Under the pieces are notes generated by a model. It did not search any database, was not told the DNA's origin, and was given only the letters and a program-made list of their open reading frames with translations. This document shows, one piece after another, positions 16,761 to 25,019 of a stretch of 64,000 nt of DNA (position 1 is its first letter; each line of letters begins with the position of its first letter). A program made the position numbers and the translations under genes. Source of the DNA: Streptomyces sp. NBC_00457 (GTDB lineage: Bacteria > Actinomycetota > Actinomycetes > Streptomycetales > Streptomycetaceae); assembly GCF_036014015.1 (NCBI RefSeq), contig NZ_CP107905.1, positions 9,238,001 through 9,302,000 of the forward strand. The letters run 5' to 3'.

Positions 16761-17963
16761 ATGAACGACTGGACCGAGCATCCAGGAGACCACCAGGCGG
16801 CAGGCAGCCGGCCGGGAGGCCACTGGACGGCGAGCGCGGTGCCGGGCGCCGCGCCACCGTCCCCGGCGGTGCCTCCGCCCTCGACCCGCACCGCCCCCCT
16901 GCCCGGCATGCCCTCGCCCGCCACCCCCGGCCGCTACGACCAGAGCGCCTACGACCGACGCGGCCAGAGCCACGGCCGCCGCCGCCCCCGACGCCACCGC
17001 GTCGCGCGGACGGTGGCCGTCCTGTCGGCCGCGCTGCTGCTCTCCGTCGTCGGCACGTACGTCTGGGCCGACACCCGCCTCAACCAGGAGGTCGACCTCG
17101 GGGCGCTCACCGGCCGGGCGCCGCTCGGCGAGGGCACCAACTACCTGGTCGTGGGCTCCGACAGCCGCGCGGGCCTGTCCCTGCAGGAGCAGCAGGACCT
17201 GAACACCGGCTCGACCGAGGGCCGCCGCACCGACTCGGTGATCCTGCTGCATACCGGGGCCGACGGCACCACGATGCTGAGCCTGCCGCGCGACTCGTGG
17301 GTGACCCTTCCGCCGTACGTCGACCCGGACACCGGCAGGCGCTATCCCGCCACACCGGACAAGCTCAACGCGGCGTTCTCGCTCGGCGGCCCCGACCTGC
17401 TCGTCCGTACCGTGGAACGCAACACCGGGGTGCGCATCGACCACTACGCGGAGATCGGCTTCGCCGGCTTCGTGGGCGTCGTCGACGCGGTCGGCGGGGT
17501 CGACATGTGCCTGGAGAGGGCCGTGAAGGACAAGGACTCGGGGGCCGACCTGCCCAGAGGCTGCCAGACCCTCGACGGCGCCGAGGCACTGGCGTTCGTA
17601 CGGCAGCGCAAGCAGGAGGCCGAGGGTGACCTGGGGCGCACCCGCAACCAGCAGAAGTTCCTGGCCGCGCTCGCCCAGAAGGCGGTCACGCCGTCCACCC
17701 TCCTCGATCCGACCAAGTCGGTCCCCACGGCCGAGGCGGGCCTCGACACGCTGATCGTGGACAAGGACACGGAACTGCCCGACCTCGTGTCCCTGTTCGA
17801 GGCGATGCGGAAGGCCGCGTCGGGGAAGGGCAGCCAGCTCAACGTGCCCGTCTCCAACCCGAATCTCCGTACCTCCAAGGGCAGCGCGGTGCAATGGGAC
17901 GAACGGCGGGCGCGGGCCCTGTTCACAGCGCTGCGGAACGATTCGGCGGTACCGGCGGGCTAA
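16761..17963 (+). CDS. LytR-CpsA-Psr (LCP) family glycopolymer ligase-like protein
   Basis: A 400-residue type II membrane protein. It has a long proline-rich cytoplasmic N-terminus, an Arg-rich stop (GRRRPRRHRVAR), one TM segment near 82-104, then the LCP domain. LCP landmarks include NYLVVGSDSRAG, RRTDSVILLH, SLPRDSWV, KLNAAFSLGGPDLLVRTVE, and ALAFVRQRKQ followed by GDLGRTRNQQ; the conserved Arg and Asp residues bind the pyrophosphate of lipid-linked polymers. LCP enzymes move glycopolymers from undecaprenyl carriers to peptidoglycan. It starts 36 nt after the polysaccharide synthase and is probably co-transcribed, which suggests the two act on one surface polymer. Confidence 0.9.
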   Translation: MNDWTEHPGDHQAAGSRPGGHWTASAVPGAAPPSPAVPPPSTRTAPLPGMPSPATPGRYDQSAYDRRGQSHGRRRPRRHRVARTVAVLSAALLLSVVGTYVWADTRLNQEVDLGALTGRAPLGEGTNYLVVGSDSRAGLSLQEQQDLNTGSTEGRRTDSVILLHTGADGTTMLSLPRDSWVTLPPYVDPDTGRRYPATPDKLNAAFSLGGPDLLVRTVERNTGVRIDHYAEIGFAGFVGVVDAVGGVDMCLERAVKDKDSGADLPRGCQTLDGAEALAFVRQRKQEAEGDLGRTRNQQKFLAALAQKAVTPSTLLDPTKSVPTAEAGLDTLIVDKDTELPDLVSLFEAMRKAASGKGSQLNVPVSNPNLRTSKGSAVQWDERRARALFTALRNDSAVPAG

Positions 17964-17970
17964 GCGGGTT

Positions 17971-18062
17971 CGGCAGCGCCCCGAAGGGGCGCGGGGCTGT
18001 ATCGATATGCGGCTCCGCCGCGCGGGCGCGACCGGCCACGACGGTGCCGCAGGCGGCCGACG
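17971..18062. repeat. Streptomyces REP-like intergenic repeat containing a bidirectional terminator
   Basis: A perfect 7-bp hairpin with a GAA loop (GCGCCCC at 17976-17982, GGGGCGC at 17986-17992) is followed by GCGGGGCTG and a GCGCGACCGGCCACGACGG stretch. This wording recurs between convergent genes in many Streptomyces genomes, as I recall. It lies between the ends of the LCP gene (+) and the flavoprotein gene (-), where it should stop transcription from both sides. Confidence 0.6.
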
Positions 18063-18094
18063 GCACAGCGCGGCACTTCAAGCGGAGCGCTTCG

Positions 18095-19282
18095 TCACAG
18101 GAACGGCGTTCCAGCGTCGAGCCCGGACAGCACCCGGCCGTACAGCTCCAGGTTGGTGGCCGGGTTGACGAACGAGTGCAGGCTCAGCGCTCGCAGATCG
18201 CGCACGGTCCGTTGGATCGGCACGTCCCGGTGCAGGGACGAGGCACCGGATGCCGAGCCGATCAGCTCGGCGGCCTCCGTGCACAGCCGCGCCACGTAGC
18301 CGCTGCCCGCCCGGATCCGCGCCCGTTCCTCGGTCGTGTACGGCTCCCCGCTCGCCGCCCGCGACTCGATCAGCGTGACGATGTCGCCGGTCAGCAACTC
18401 GGCACAGGAGATCTTCATCGCGGCCTCGGCCGCCTGCAGATGCGTGACGGCGGCCTCGCTCTGCCGCTCGTAGAAGGTGTACGTGATACCGCGCCGGTGG
18501 ATCCGCTCCCGGAACTCCGCCAGCGCCGAGCGCGCCAGTCCGAGCGCGTTCGGCGTCGTCCACGCGCAGAACAGCATCAGCACCGGCATCCGGTAGAACG
18601 GGTCGTCCGCGTTGGCCTTGGACGGGAACTCCCCGGCCAGCAACGGCCCGACCGGCAGCACACGATGAGCAGGTACGGCGATGTCCCGGGCGACGACACT
18701 GTTGCTGCCGCTGCCCGCCAGCCCCGTCACATGCCAGTCGTCGAGGACCTCCAGCTCGGCCATGGGAACGGCGGCCCACAGGATCTCGGGAGGCCCGTCG
18801 CCGGACTCGACCCGTGCGGTGAGCAGATGCCAGTCGGCGTCCTGACAGCCGGTCGCGAAGGGCGAGGTGCCGTTGACGACGTACCCGTCCTCGGTGGGGA
18901 CGGCCGTGGCGTCCGGGATGAGAGTGCCGCTGACCCGTACGTCCGGGCTGGTGAAGATCTCGTCCTGCGCCTCGTCGGGGAACAGCGCCGCGATGTACGC
19001 GCACCCCGCCTGGATCAACGCCATGAACCCGGCCGAACCGCACGCGGCGGAGACCTCGGCCAGCGCGTCGACCTGTGTCCGCAGGCTGCTCTGACAACCG
19101 CCGTACCGCCGGGGCACGTTCATCCGGAAGACCCCCGCCTCGGTGAGCGCGGCGACGACTTCGGGCGTGACGCGCCGTTCCTGCTCGGTGCGGACGGCGT
19201 GTTCGCGGATGAGGGGACGTAACGCTCGTACGCGGTCGACGAGTTCGGCGTCGGCACCGGGCGGCGCGGGTAACGGAGTCAT
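18095..19282 (-). CDS. Acyl-CoA dehydrogenase-fold flavoprotein, HsaA/group D monooxygenase-like
   Basis: The product has 395 residues from the ATG at 19282; a 49-residue in-frame extension upstream runs into the CdaR gene end and is not used. It has the acyl-CoA dehydrogenase fold: an N-terminal helical domain with VFRMNVPRRYGG, a middle beta domain with VVNGTSPFATGC, and a type 2 C-terminal domain ending HSFVNPATNLELYGR. This set matches the flavin-dependent monooxygenases related to HsaA and pHPA hydroxylase, which use reduced flavin from a partner reductase, more than true beta-oxidation dehydrogenases. No flavin reductase gene is adjacent. It lies 64 nt downstream of the CdaR-like regulator on the same strand. 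Substrate is unknown. Confidence 0.78.
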   Translation of the reverse strand: MTPLPAPPGADAELVDRVRALRPLIREHAVRTEQERRVTPEVVAALTEAGVFRMNVPRRYGGCQSSLRTQVDALAEVSAACGSAGFMALIQAGCAYIAALFPDEAQDEIFTSPDVRVSGTLIPDATAVPTEDGYVVNGTSPFATGCQDADWHLLTARVESGDGPPEILWAAVPMAELEVLDDWHVTGLAGSGSNSVVARDIAVPAHRVLPVGPLLAGEFPSKANADDPFYRMPVLMLFCAWTTPNALGLARSALAEFRERIHRRGITYTFYERQSEAAVTHLQAAEAAMKISCAELLTGDIVTLIESRAASGEPYTTEERARIRAGSGYVARLCTEAAELIGSASGASSLHRDVPIQRTVRDLRALSLHSFVNPATNLELYGRVLSGLDAGTPFL

Positions 19283-19346
19283 GAACGCACCGTCACCCGG
19301 ACGACCGGACGTGTCAACAACGCCCGCAACGCCGGGAATTGAACGG

Positions 19347-20543
19347 CTATCCGTCGGCGGTCGTGGTGCCGTCCCCCAGTTCGTCGGCCAGACAGGCGAG
19401 GTACAGGGCCATGGTCGTGCGGTGCTCACGGAGCGGACGACCGGTGATCTGCTCGATCTTGTTCATGCGGTAGACGACGGTGTTGCGGTGGATGTGCAGG
19501 GCGGCGGACGTGCGGACGAGGTTGAATCCGCTCTCGCACCAGGCGGTGACCGTGTCGCGCAGTACCGGCCAGTCCGGCTGGGCTCGCAGTCGTGCCGCGG
19601 CCCGTTCGATCAGACGGTTGCGGGTGGGCTGGCTCACCGTCGCCAGGACCTGATGGACGCGTAGATCGGCGATCAGGTGGACCGATGTGTCGACCGCGAC
19701 GCGGCCGCCGAGGCGGAGCGCGTCGCGGGCGTCCTGGTACGAGTCGTGCAGCCCGGCCACGGAGACGGCCGGTTCGCCGATCCCCGCGCGGGCGTCGAGG
19801 CCGTCCTGCGCGGCGATGATGTCGGTGATTCTCCGGCAGTCGTCGATCAGGGAAGCCACCTCGGTCCGGGCCGGGAGCCGGCGCAGTACGCCGATCCAGC
19901 CGGGGGCCGTGGAGGCGACGATGTCCTGGGGATCGGCGAAGACCTCGCGAACCGTGCGGAGCAGTTCCGAGCGGACCAGCGCCATGTCCCGGGTCGGGGC
20001 GCCCTGACGTCGGGCGGCCGTCGCGGGCACGCTCACCTCGAACGCCACCGCGACCCGCTCGAGCCGTAGGTCGTAGCCGAGTTCAGCGGCCCGGAAGAGG
20101 AGGAAATCACCTTCGACGACCTGAGGGTCGTACGACGCGATGTCGGCGAGCAGCGTCTCCGTGGCCCGTTCCGCGAGCAGGCGGGAGCGCAGCATCACGG
20201 ATTCCCTGAGCAGGATCTCCGTCTGGCGCTTCACCAGCAGCCCGAAGCGGCGTACTTGAGCAGGGGTTCCGGTGATGCCGACCGTTCCCACCGCCTGCCC
20301 GTCCGTGACCAGCGGCAGGGTGACACCCGGGCGCACCCCACGCAGCTGCTGGGCCTGCAACGCGTTGTGCGTGGCGGCCTCCTGAGTGCGGATCACATCG
20401 ACCGACGCTTCATGGAAGGACCCGACCCGGCTGGTGTCGCCGCTGCCGATGACCATGCCGTCCGCATCGGTGATCAGCACATTGAAGCCGATGACGGCGG
20501 AGGTGTCCCCGGCGATCTCCTGCGCGAGTGACGGGCTCAGCAC
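19347..20543 (-). CDS. CdaR/sugar-diacid-type transcriptional regulator
   Basis: The product has 398 residues from the GTG at 20543, chosen because GGAGGAA lies 5-6 nt upstream; the longer frame runs 462 nt further through the divergent ABC operon promoter. The N-terminal diacid-recognition domain starts LSPSLAQEIAGDTSAVIGFN and includes ITDADGMVIGSGD. A GGDEF-like middle and a C-terminal HTH_30 domain (TSAALHIHRNTVVYRMNKIE) follow. Members are activators responding to small carboxylates. It is divergent from an ABC importer and DadA-like operon and is its probable regulator. Confidence 0.87.
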   Translation of the reverse strand: MLSPSLAQEIAGDTSAVIGFNVLITDADGMVIGSGDTSRVGSFHEASVDVIRTQEAATHNALQAQQLRGVRPGVTLPLVTDGQAVGTVGITGTPAQVRRFGLLVKRQTEILLRESVMLRSRLLAERATETLLADIASYDPQVVEGDFLLFRAAELGYDLRLERVAVAFEVSVPATAARRQGAPTRDMALVRSELLRTVREVFADPQDIVASTAPGWIGVLRRLPARTEVASLIDDCRRITDIIAAQDGLDARAGIGEPAVSVAGLHDSYQDARDALRLGGRVAVDTSVHLIADLRVHQVLATVSQPTRNRLIERAAARLRAQPDWPVLRDTVTAWCESGFNLVRTSAALHIHRNTVVYRMNKIEQITGRPLREHRTTMALYLACLADELGDGTTTADG

Positions 20544-20678
20544 CAGGCTTCCTCCCGTCGCGGGAATGGACCGGCAACGGGTCGTGGACCGGCCGGCGGC
20601 TGGACGCACCGTACAGCATGCCGAGGAATACCGGCCGCAAGTTCGTACGAAGTGACCGGTGACGTGATGAGGTCCTGT

Positions 20679-20691
20679 CCATAACGTATGG
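20679..20691. promoter_or_regulatory. Candidate operator in the CdaR / ABC importer divergent region
   Basis: CCATA-ACG-TATGG is a 13-bp interrupted palindrome in the 235-nt region 20544-20778 between the CdaR-like gene and the ABC operon. A perfect 10-bp palindrome, TTCGTACGAA, lies 37 bp away at 20642-20651. Either could be the regulator's binding site. Nothing else distinctive was seen in this gap. Confidence 0.35.
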
Positions 20692-20778
20692 GCCCAATCA
20701 CCTCCCCGTCGGAGGCACAGCGCGGTGAAACGGCGGGCTCCTTCAGCTCCCTCAGCACTGATTCGGAAGGCCCACGCC

Positions 20779-21711
20779 ATGACCCGAATACGATCGCTCA
20801 CCGGCGGTTTGTCGGTAATGCTCCTGATGCTGGCGGCCACCGCCTGTGGCTCGGGCGACGATGACGCCCCCAAGAACGTGTCCGCCGGGACCGCCGCGCT
20901 GGGCACGCTCACGCCCGGTGTCATCAAGGTCGCCGTACAGCCGTACGCTCCGTACACCAGTGTCGAGGGCGACAAGATCGTCGGCCTGGACGGCGACATC
21001 CTCACCTACGTGTCCGAGAAACTGGGCCTGGAGATCGAGCCCCAGGTGACGGACTTCGCCGGCATGCTCGCGGGCGTGCAGTCCCGCCGCGTGGACATCA
21101 CCATCGGCGGTGTCGCCTGGTCCGCCGACCGGCAGAAGCAGGGGCTTTTCACCGATCCGCCGTACTACTCGCCCCCGGCCATGGCCGTCCGCAGCGGGAA
21201 GACCTACAAGACCGTCGACGACCTGAAGGGCCTGGAACTCGGCACGGTCGAGGGCTATGTGTGGGTCAAGTCGATCCAGGCCGTCCCCGACGCCAAGCTG
21301 CACGCCTACCCCGACGCCAACGGAGTCTTCGACGACCTCGGCGCGGGCCGCGTGGACGTCGGATTCCTCGACCCGCTGATCATCATCGCGGCACAGAAGG
21401 AACGGCCCGACCTGAAGATCGACACCCAGTACCTGACACCCCCGACAGCGGCCGAGGTCGAGGCCAAGCCCGACTACCAGTACTTCCAGCCCTACCAGAC
21501 CGGCTTCTACCTGCCCCAGAAGGCCACCAAGCTGGAGAAGGCGATCTCCGCCGAGATCGACGCCATGTACCAGAACGGCGAGATGGAGAAGCTCGTCAAG
21601 AAGTACGGCGGTGATCCCGAGCAGTTCTTGAAGCCCTCCGCCGATGTCGCCACCGCGCGCCGCGGTGTGGACCGGCCCCAGGACTGGACCCCGCCGTCCA
21701 TCGGTGAGTGA
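20779..21711 (+). CDS. ABC importer substrate-binding lipoprotein, amino-acid type
   Basis: The product has 310 residues from the ATG at 20779, which has GGAAGG 8 nt upstream; an ATG 54 nt earlier lacks one. The lipoprotein signal ends with lipobox LAATAC, making Cys23 the lipidated residue. The mature part is a family 3 solute-binding protein: IKVAVQPYAPYTSVEGDKIVGLDGDI, DFAGMLAGVQSRRVDITIGG, and GTVEGY starting lobe 2. It is the first gene of a four-gene operon (binding protein, permease, ATPase, DadA-like oxidoreductase). The ligand is probably an amino acid or amino-acid-like cation. Confidence 0.9.
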   Translation: MTRIRSLTGGLSVMLLMLAATACGSGDDDAPKNVSAGTAALGTLTPGVIKVAVQPYAPYTSVEGDKIVGLDGDILTYVSEKLGLEIEPQVTDFAGMLAGVQSRRVDITIGGVAWSADRQKQGLFTDPPYYSPPAMAVRSGKTYKTVDDLKGLELGTVEGYVWVKSIQAVPDAKLHAYPDANGVFDDLGAGRVDVGFLDPLIIIAAQKERPDLKIDTQYLTPPTAAEVEAKPDYQYFQPYQTGFYLPQKATKLEKAISAEIDAMYQNGEMEKLVKKYGGDPEQFLKPSADVATARRGVDRPQDWTPPSIGE

Positions 21712-21720
21712 GGGGCTGAC

Positions 21721-22470
21721 ATGTCCGATCTCTTTCAAGTCCCCTGGTCCGACTACCGGCCCGACCTGCTGGACGCGCTGTGGCGCACCCTCTCCTACAC
21801 GGTGGTGAGCTTCGTCGGCGCCGTGCTCCTGGGCCTCGCCGTGGCGCTGCTCAGGCTGAGCAGGGCATGGCCGCTGCGCGCGGTCGCCGCCGTCTACACC
21901 GAGCTGTTCAAGAACATCCCCCTGCTCGCCATCATCTTCCTGGCCTACTTCGGCCTGGCCTCGGCGGGGATCCGGCTGGACGTCTTCACCGCCGGATGCC
22001 TGAGCCTGGTCGTCTTCTACGCCGCCTACCTGTCCGAGATCTTCCGCTCCGCGATCAGCGGCGTGCACAACGGGCAGACGGAGGCAGGGCAGGCACTGGG
22101 ACTCGGCAGGGCGGGAATCTTCAGTCACATCGTCCTGCCGCAGGCCGTACGCCAGGCACTGCCCGGGACCAACACGATGCTCGTCGACCTGCTGAAGTCC
22201 ACTTCGCTGCTGGTCACCGTCTCCGCCGCCGAGCTGATGTCCGAAGGGCGGCTCATCACCTCGGCCACGTTCCGGGCCCTGGAGGTGTATCTGGTCATCT
22301 CGGCCATCTACTTCGCCCTGTGCTACCCGCTCTCCCAACTGCTGCTTCTGCTGGAGCGGAAGGTACGTGCAGGCGTCCCCCTGTCCCCGTGGCGACGACG
22401 GCGCCTGCGGGCGGCGCGTGCCCTGCTCGCCCAGGATCTGAGCGCCGACGTGAAGGCAGGTGCCGTATGA
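21721..22470 (+). CDS. ABC importer permease, His/Glu/Gln/Arg type
   Basis: A 249-residue polytopic protein with about five TM segments. It carries the amino-acid-permease signature YTELFKNIPLLAIIF and the EAA loop GQTEAGQALGLGRAGIFSHIVLPQA, which docks on the ATPase. It starts 9 nt after the binding-protein stop, and its own stop overlaps the ATPase start (ATGA). Only one permease gene is present, so the channel is probably a homodimer. The C-terminal 30 residues are basic and cytoplasmic. Confidence 0.9.
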   Translation: MSDLFQVPWSDYRPDLLDALWRTLSYTVVSFVGAVLLGLAVALLRLSRAWPLRAVAAVYTELFKNIPLLAIIFLAYFGLASAGIRLDVFTAGCLSLVVFYAAYLSEIFRSAISGVHNGQTEAGQALGLGRAGIFSHIVLPQAVRQALPGTNTMLVDLLKSTSLLVTVSAAELMSEGRLITSATFRALEVYLVISAIYFALCYPLSQLLLLLERKVRAGVPLSPWRRRRLRAARALLAQDLSADVKAGAV

Positions 22471-23261
22471 CCGAGCCAGTCACCGCCGCGCAGACCACAT
22501 CGCCGGCGCCGCCCGAGGCCGTCGTGCGGATCGGCGGGCTGAGCAAGTCCTTCGACGGCAGGCTGGTGCTCGACGACGTCCACCTGACCATCGACCGGGG
22601 CCGCATCGTCAGCGTCATCGGACAGAGCGGCGGCGGGAAGACGACCTTGATGCGCTGCGTCAACCTGCTGGAACGGCCCGACCGGGGCACGGTCGAGGTC
22701 GCCGGAGAGGTGGTGCACCAGGACGGCCGCACGGTCTGTCGCGACCTGGCCCGGCTGCGCCGCACCGTGGGCATGGTCTTCCAGCGGTTCAACCTGTTCC
22801 CGCACCTCACCGCCGTGGAGAACGTCGTCCTGGCCCAGCGCAAGGCGGGCATCCCGGAGCCGGAGGCGCTGGAGCGTGCCGTCGCGCTGCTGCGCCGGGT
22901 CGGTGTCGCCCACCGTGCCCTCGCCCTGCCCGACCAGCTCTCCGGCGGCGAGCAGCAACGCGTCGCCATCGCGCGGGCGCTCGCCCTCAAGCCCGAGTTG
23001 CTGCTCTTCGACGAGCCCACGTCCTCCCTCGACCCCGAGGCCACCCGGGAGGTGCTGAGCGTGATGCGCGAACTCGCCGCGGACGGAATGACGATGATGC
23101 TGGTCACCCACGAACTCCCCTTCGCCCGCGAGGTGGCCGACCATGTGGTCTTCGTCGACGGCGGCCGGATCGTGGAGGAGGGGAGGCCCGAGGACGTTCT
23201 CGGAGCACCCGCCGAGGCCCGCACCCGGGAGTTCCTCGCGTCGTACGGATCCGCGTCATGA
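22467..23261 (+). CDS. ABC importer ATPase, amino-acid type
   Basis: The product has 264 residues from the ATG at 22467, which overlaps the permease stop as ATGA. It contains Walker A GQSGGGKT (52-59), a Q-loop at MVFQRFNLFPH, signature LSGGEQQRVAIARAL, Walker B LLLFDEPTSSLDPE and switch His in LVTHELPFA. The NLFPHLTAVENV string is typical of polar amino-acid importers such as GlnQ/HisP. It powers the permease encoded just upstream and overlaps the oxidoreductase gene downstream by ATGA. Confidence 0.92.
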   Translation: MTEPVTAAQTTSPAPPEAVVRIGGLSKSFDGRLVLDDVHLTIDRGRIVSVIGQSGGGKTTLMRCVNLLERPDRGTVEVAGEVVHQDGRTVCRDLARLRRTVGMVFQRFNLFPHLTAVENVVLAQRKAGIPEPEALERAVALLRRVGVAHRALALPDQLSGGEQQRVAIARALALKPELLLFDEPTSSLDPEATREVLSVMRELAADGMTMMLVTHELPFAREVADHVVFVDGGRIVEEGRPEDVLGAPAEARTREFLASYGSAS

Positions 23262-24556
23262 CCGGCGTGCCCGGCAGGCCGGGGCCGGTCGGTGACCACC
23301 CTGTCGTGGTCGTGGGAGGCGGTGTCGTGGGCCTGTGCACCGCCTACTACCTGGCCGCGGCCGGGCTGCCGGTGGCGGTCGTCGAGCGGCGCGGCCTGGG
23401 CTCCGGGGCGTCCCGGGGCAACGCGGGCTGGGTGTGCCTGAGCCACTCGACGCCCGTCCCGGCCCCGGGTGTGGTGCGCTACGCCCTGCGCTCGCTGGGG
23501 CGGCCGGACTCACCGCTGTATCTACGGCCGCTTCCGGATCCGGCGTTCCTGCGGTGGCTGTGGCGGTTCTGGCGCAGCAGCACCCCGGCCGCGTTCCGGC
23601 GTGGTTACGCCGCGATCGCCGAGCTCAACCGCGGCACGTTCGACCTCTTCGACGGCCTGCGCGATGCGGGGGTGGACACGACGCTGACCCGGCCCGGGAT
23701 GGTGCACGCGTTCCTGTCGCCGGTGGAGGCTCGTCATCACCTCGCGATCCAGCAGGAGATGGCGGACGGCCGCTATCCGATGCCCGACGACGTCACCACG
23801 GGTGCCGAAGCGCATCTGCTGGACGCCGCGCTGTCGCCCCAGGTGCGCGCGGCCTACCTCGTGGAGGGGGAGGGCGTGGTCGATCCGGAGGCCTTCGCCC
23901 GCGGGCTCGGTGCGGCGCTGGCCGCCGCGGGGGTGAAGGTCCATGAGAACGCGGAGGTCACGGGATTCCGGTCCGAAGGGGGGCGGGTCACCGCGTTGAG
24001 CACCGACCAGGGCGAGATTCCCTGCTCGGCCGTCGTCGTCGCGGCCGGTATGCGCTCTCCCCGTCTGCTGCGTGCTCTGGGACACCGACTGCCTCTCCAG
24101 GCGGGCAAGGGCTACAGCTTCTCGGTGGAGCTGGACCCGGCGCCCCGGCACACCTTGTACTTCGGCGAGCGCCGGGCCGTCGCCTCACCGATCGGCGGCA
24201 CCACGCGGATCGGCGGCACGATGGAGCTGAGCGGCAACAACAGCCGTCTCGACTGGCGCCGCATCGTCGCCGTGGCGCTGGCGAGCCGGCACTATCTGGG
24301 CCGCTGGTTCGACGACCCGGACGACTTGGTGAGCGTGATCCGTGACCCCTGGGTCGGTGGGCGGCCGTTCCTCCCCGACGGCCTGCCGGTGATCGACCGC
24401 GTCCCAGGGCACGCCAATGCCTTCGCGGCCACCGGCCACGGCATGCTCGGCGTCACCCTGGGCCCCGCCACAGGGCACCGGCTCGCCGAGTACATCCGCA
24501 CCGGCCGACGCCCCGAGGCCCTCGCACCGTTCTGCTTCGACCGGCTCCGCCGCTGA
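23258..24556 (+). CDS. DadA-like FAD-dependent D-amino-acid dehydrogenase / oxidoreductase
   Basis: The product has 432 residues from the ATG at 23258 (ATGA overlap with the ATPase). It has a dinucleotide fold VVVVGGGVVGLCTAYYLAAAG, GSGASRGNAGWVCLSHSTPVP with the SRGNAG string of DadA proteins, and a C-terminal FAD loop ATGHGMLGVTLGPATG. DadA enzymes oxidise D-amino acids, hydroxyproline or similar compounds and feed electrons to the respiratory chain. The tight overlap with an amino-acid-type ABC importer suggests it oxidises the imported ligand. Identity of the ligand is not visible. Confidence 0.85.
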   Translation: MTGVPGRPGPVGDHPVVVVGGGVVGLCTAYYLAAAGLPVAVVERRGLGSGASRGNAGWVCLSHSTPVPAPGVVRYALRSLGRPDSPLYLRPLPDPAFLRWLWRFWRSSTPAAFRRGYAAIAELNRGTFDLFDGLRDAGVDTTLTRPGMVHAFLSPVEARHHLAIQQEMADGRYPMPDDVTTGAEAHLLDAALSPQVRAAYLVEGEGVVDPEAFARGLGAALAAAGVKVHENAEVTGFRSEGGRVTALSTDQGEIPCSAVVVAAGMRSPRLLRALGHRLPLQAGKGYSFSVELDPAPRHTLYFGERRAVASPIGGTTRIGGTMELSGNNSRLDWRRIVAVALASRHYLGRWFDDPDDLVSVIRDPWVGGRPFLPDGLPVIDRVPGHANAFAATGHGMLGVTLGPATGHRLAEYIRTGRRPEALAPFCFDRLRR

Positions 24557-24566
24557 ACCGGAACGC

Positions 24567-24974
24567 TCAGGTGTAGCGGCGCAGGACGAGGCGGCGCCGG
24601 CCGTCCTTTTCCAGTACGTCGGTGTCCACCTCGTAGCCGTGGTCCTCCGCGTAGCGCAGGGCGGCGGCGTGGCCGTAGGCGCGGGCGACCTTGGTCAGCC
24701 ATGGCTGGTCGTAGCGGGACCTGTCGTACTCGCTGATGACGGCTTCGAAGGTGCCGTCGTCGCCGCGGCGGAAGCCGATGTCGTTGCTGAGGCGGCCGAT
24801 GTGGGCGCGGCGGATGATCACTTCGGCGCGGTCGCGGCGGGCGTCGCCCTGGTAGCCGTAGAGGCGCTGGGGCGTGTCGTGGCTCTCGACGGTGGTGAAG
24901 CCGACCGCGGCGAGGGCCTGGACGAGCAGGCCGGGGTCGCGCAGGGCGGTGCGGACGCGGGTGAAGTGCGACAT
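24567..24974 (-). CDS. DUF1257 (Ycf35-like) protein
   Basis: A 135-residue soluble protein opening MSHFTRVRTALRDPGLLVQAL, a typical DUF1257 start. It also has GYQGDARRDRAEVIIR and ends VLEKDGRRRLVLRRYT. DUF1257 proteins are encoded in cyanobacteria and some plastids (Ycf35) and have no established biochemical role that I can cite. AAGGA precedes the ATG, 45 nt after the Hsp70 stop. It is the last gene of the ten-gene operon that begins with DUF2997; DUF1257 and DUF2997 genes are also neighbours in cyanobacteria, as I recall. Ten nucleotides separate its stop from the convergent DadA-like gene. Confidence 0.82.
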   Translation of the reverse strand: MSHFTRVRTALRDPGLLVQALAAVGFTTVESHDTPQRLYGYQGDARRDRAEVIIRRAHIGRLSNDIGFRRGDDGTFEAVISEYDRSRYDQPWLTKVARAYGHAAALRYAEDHGYEVDTDVLEKDGRRRLVLRRYT

Positions 24975-25019
24975 GACGATTCCTTGGGGTCGGAGACGGG
25001 AGGGGGTGCAGCCGGGTGT

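Noticed and set aside
14700..17894. 1064-codon minus-strand open frame opposite the polysaccharide synthase and LCP genes
   Set aside because: It is the antisense of two genes with clear motifs, and its composition is typical of GC-rich antisense frames.
13195..17963. Possible ribosomal-protein operon around rpoA
   Set aside because: No rpsM, rpsK, rpsD or rplQ reading frame is present on either side; the neighbours are a secreted hydrolase and surface-polymer genes.
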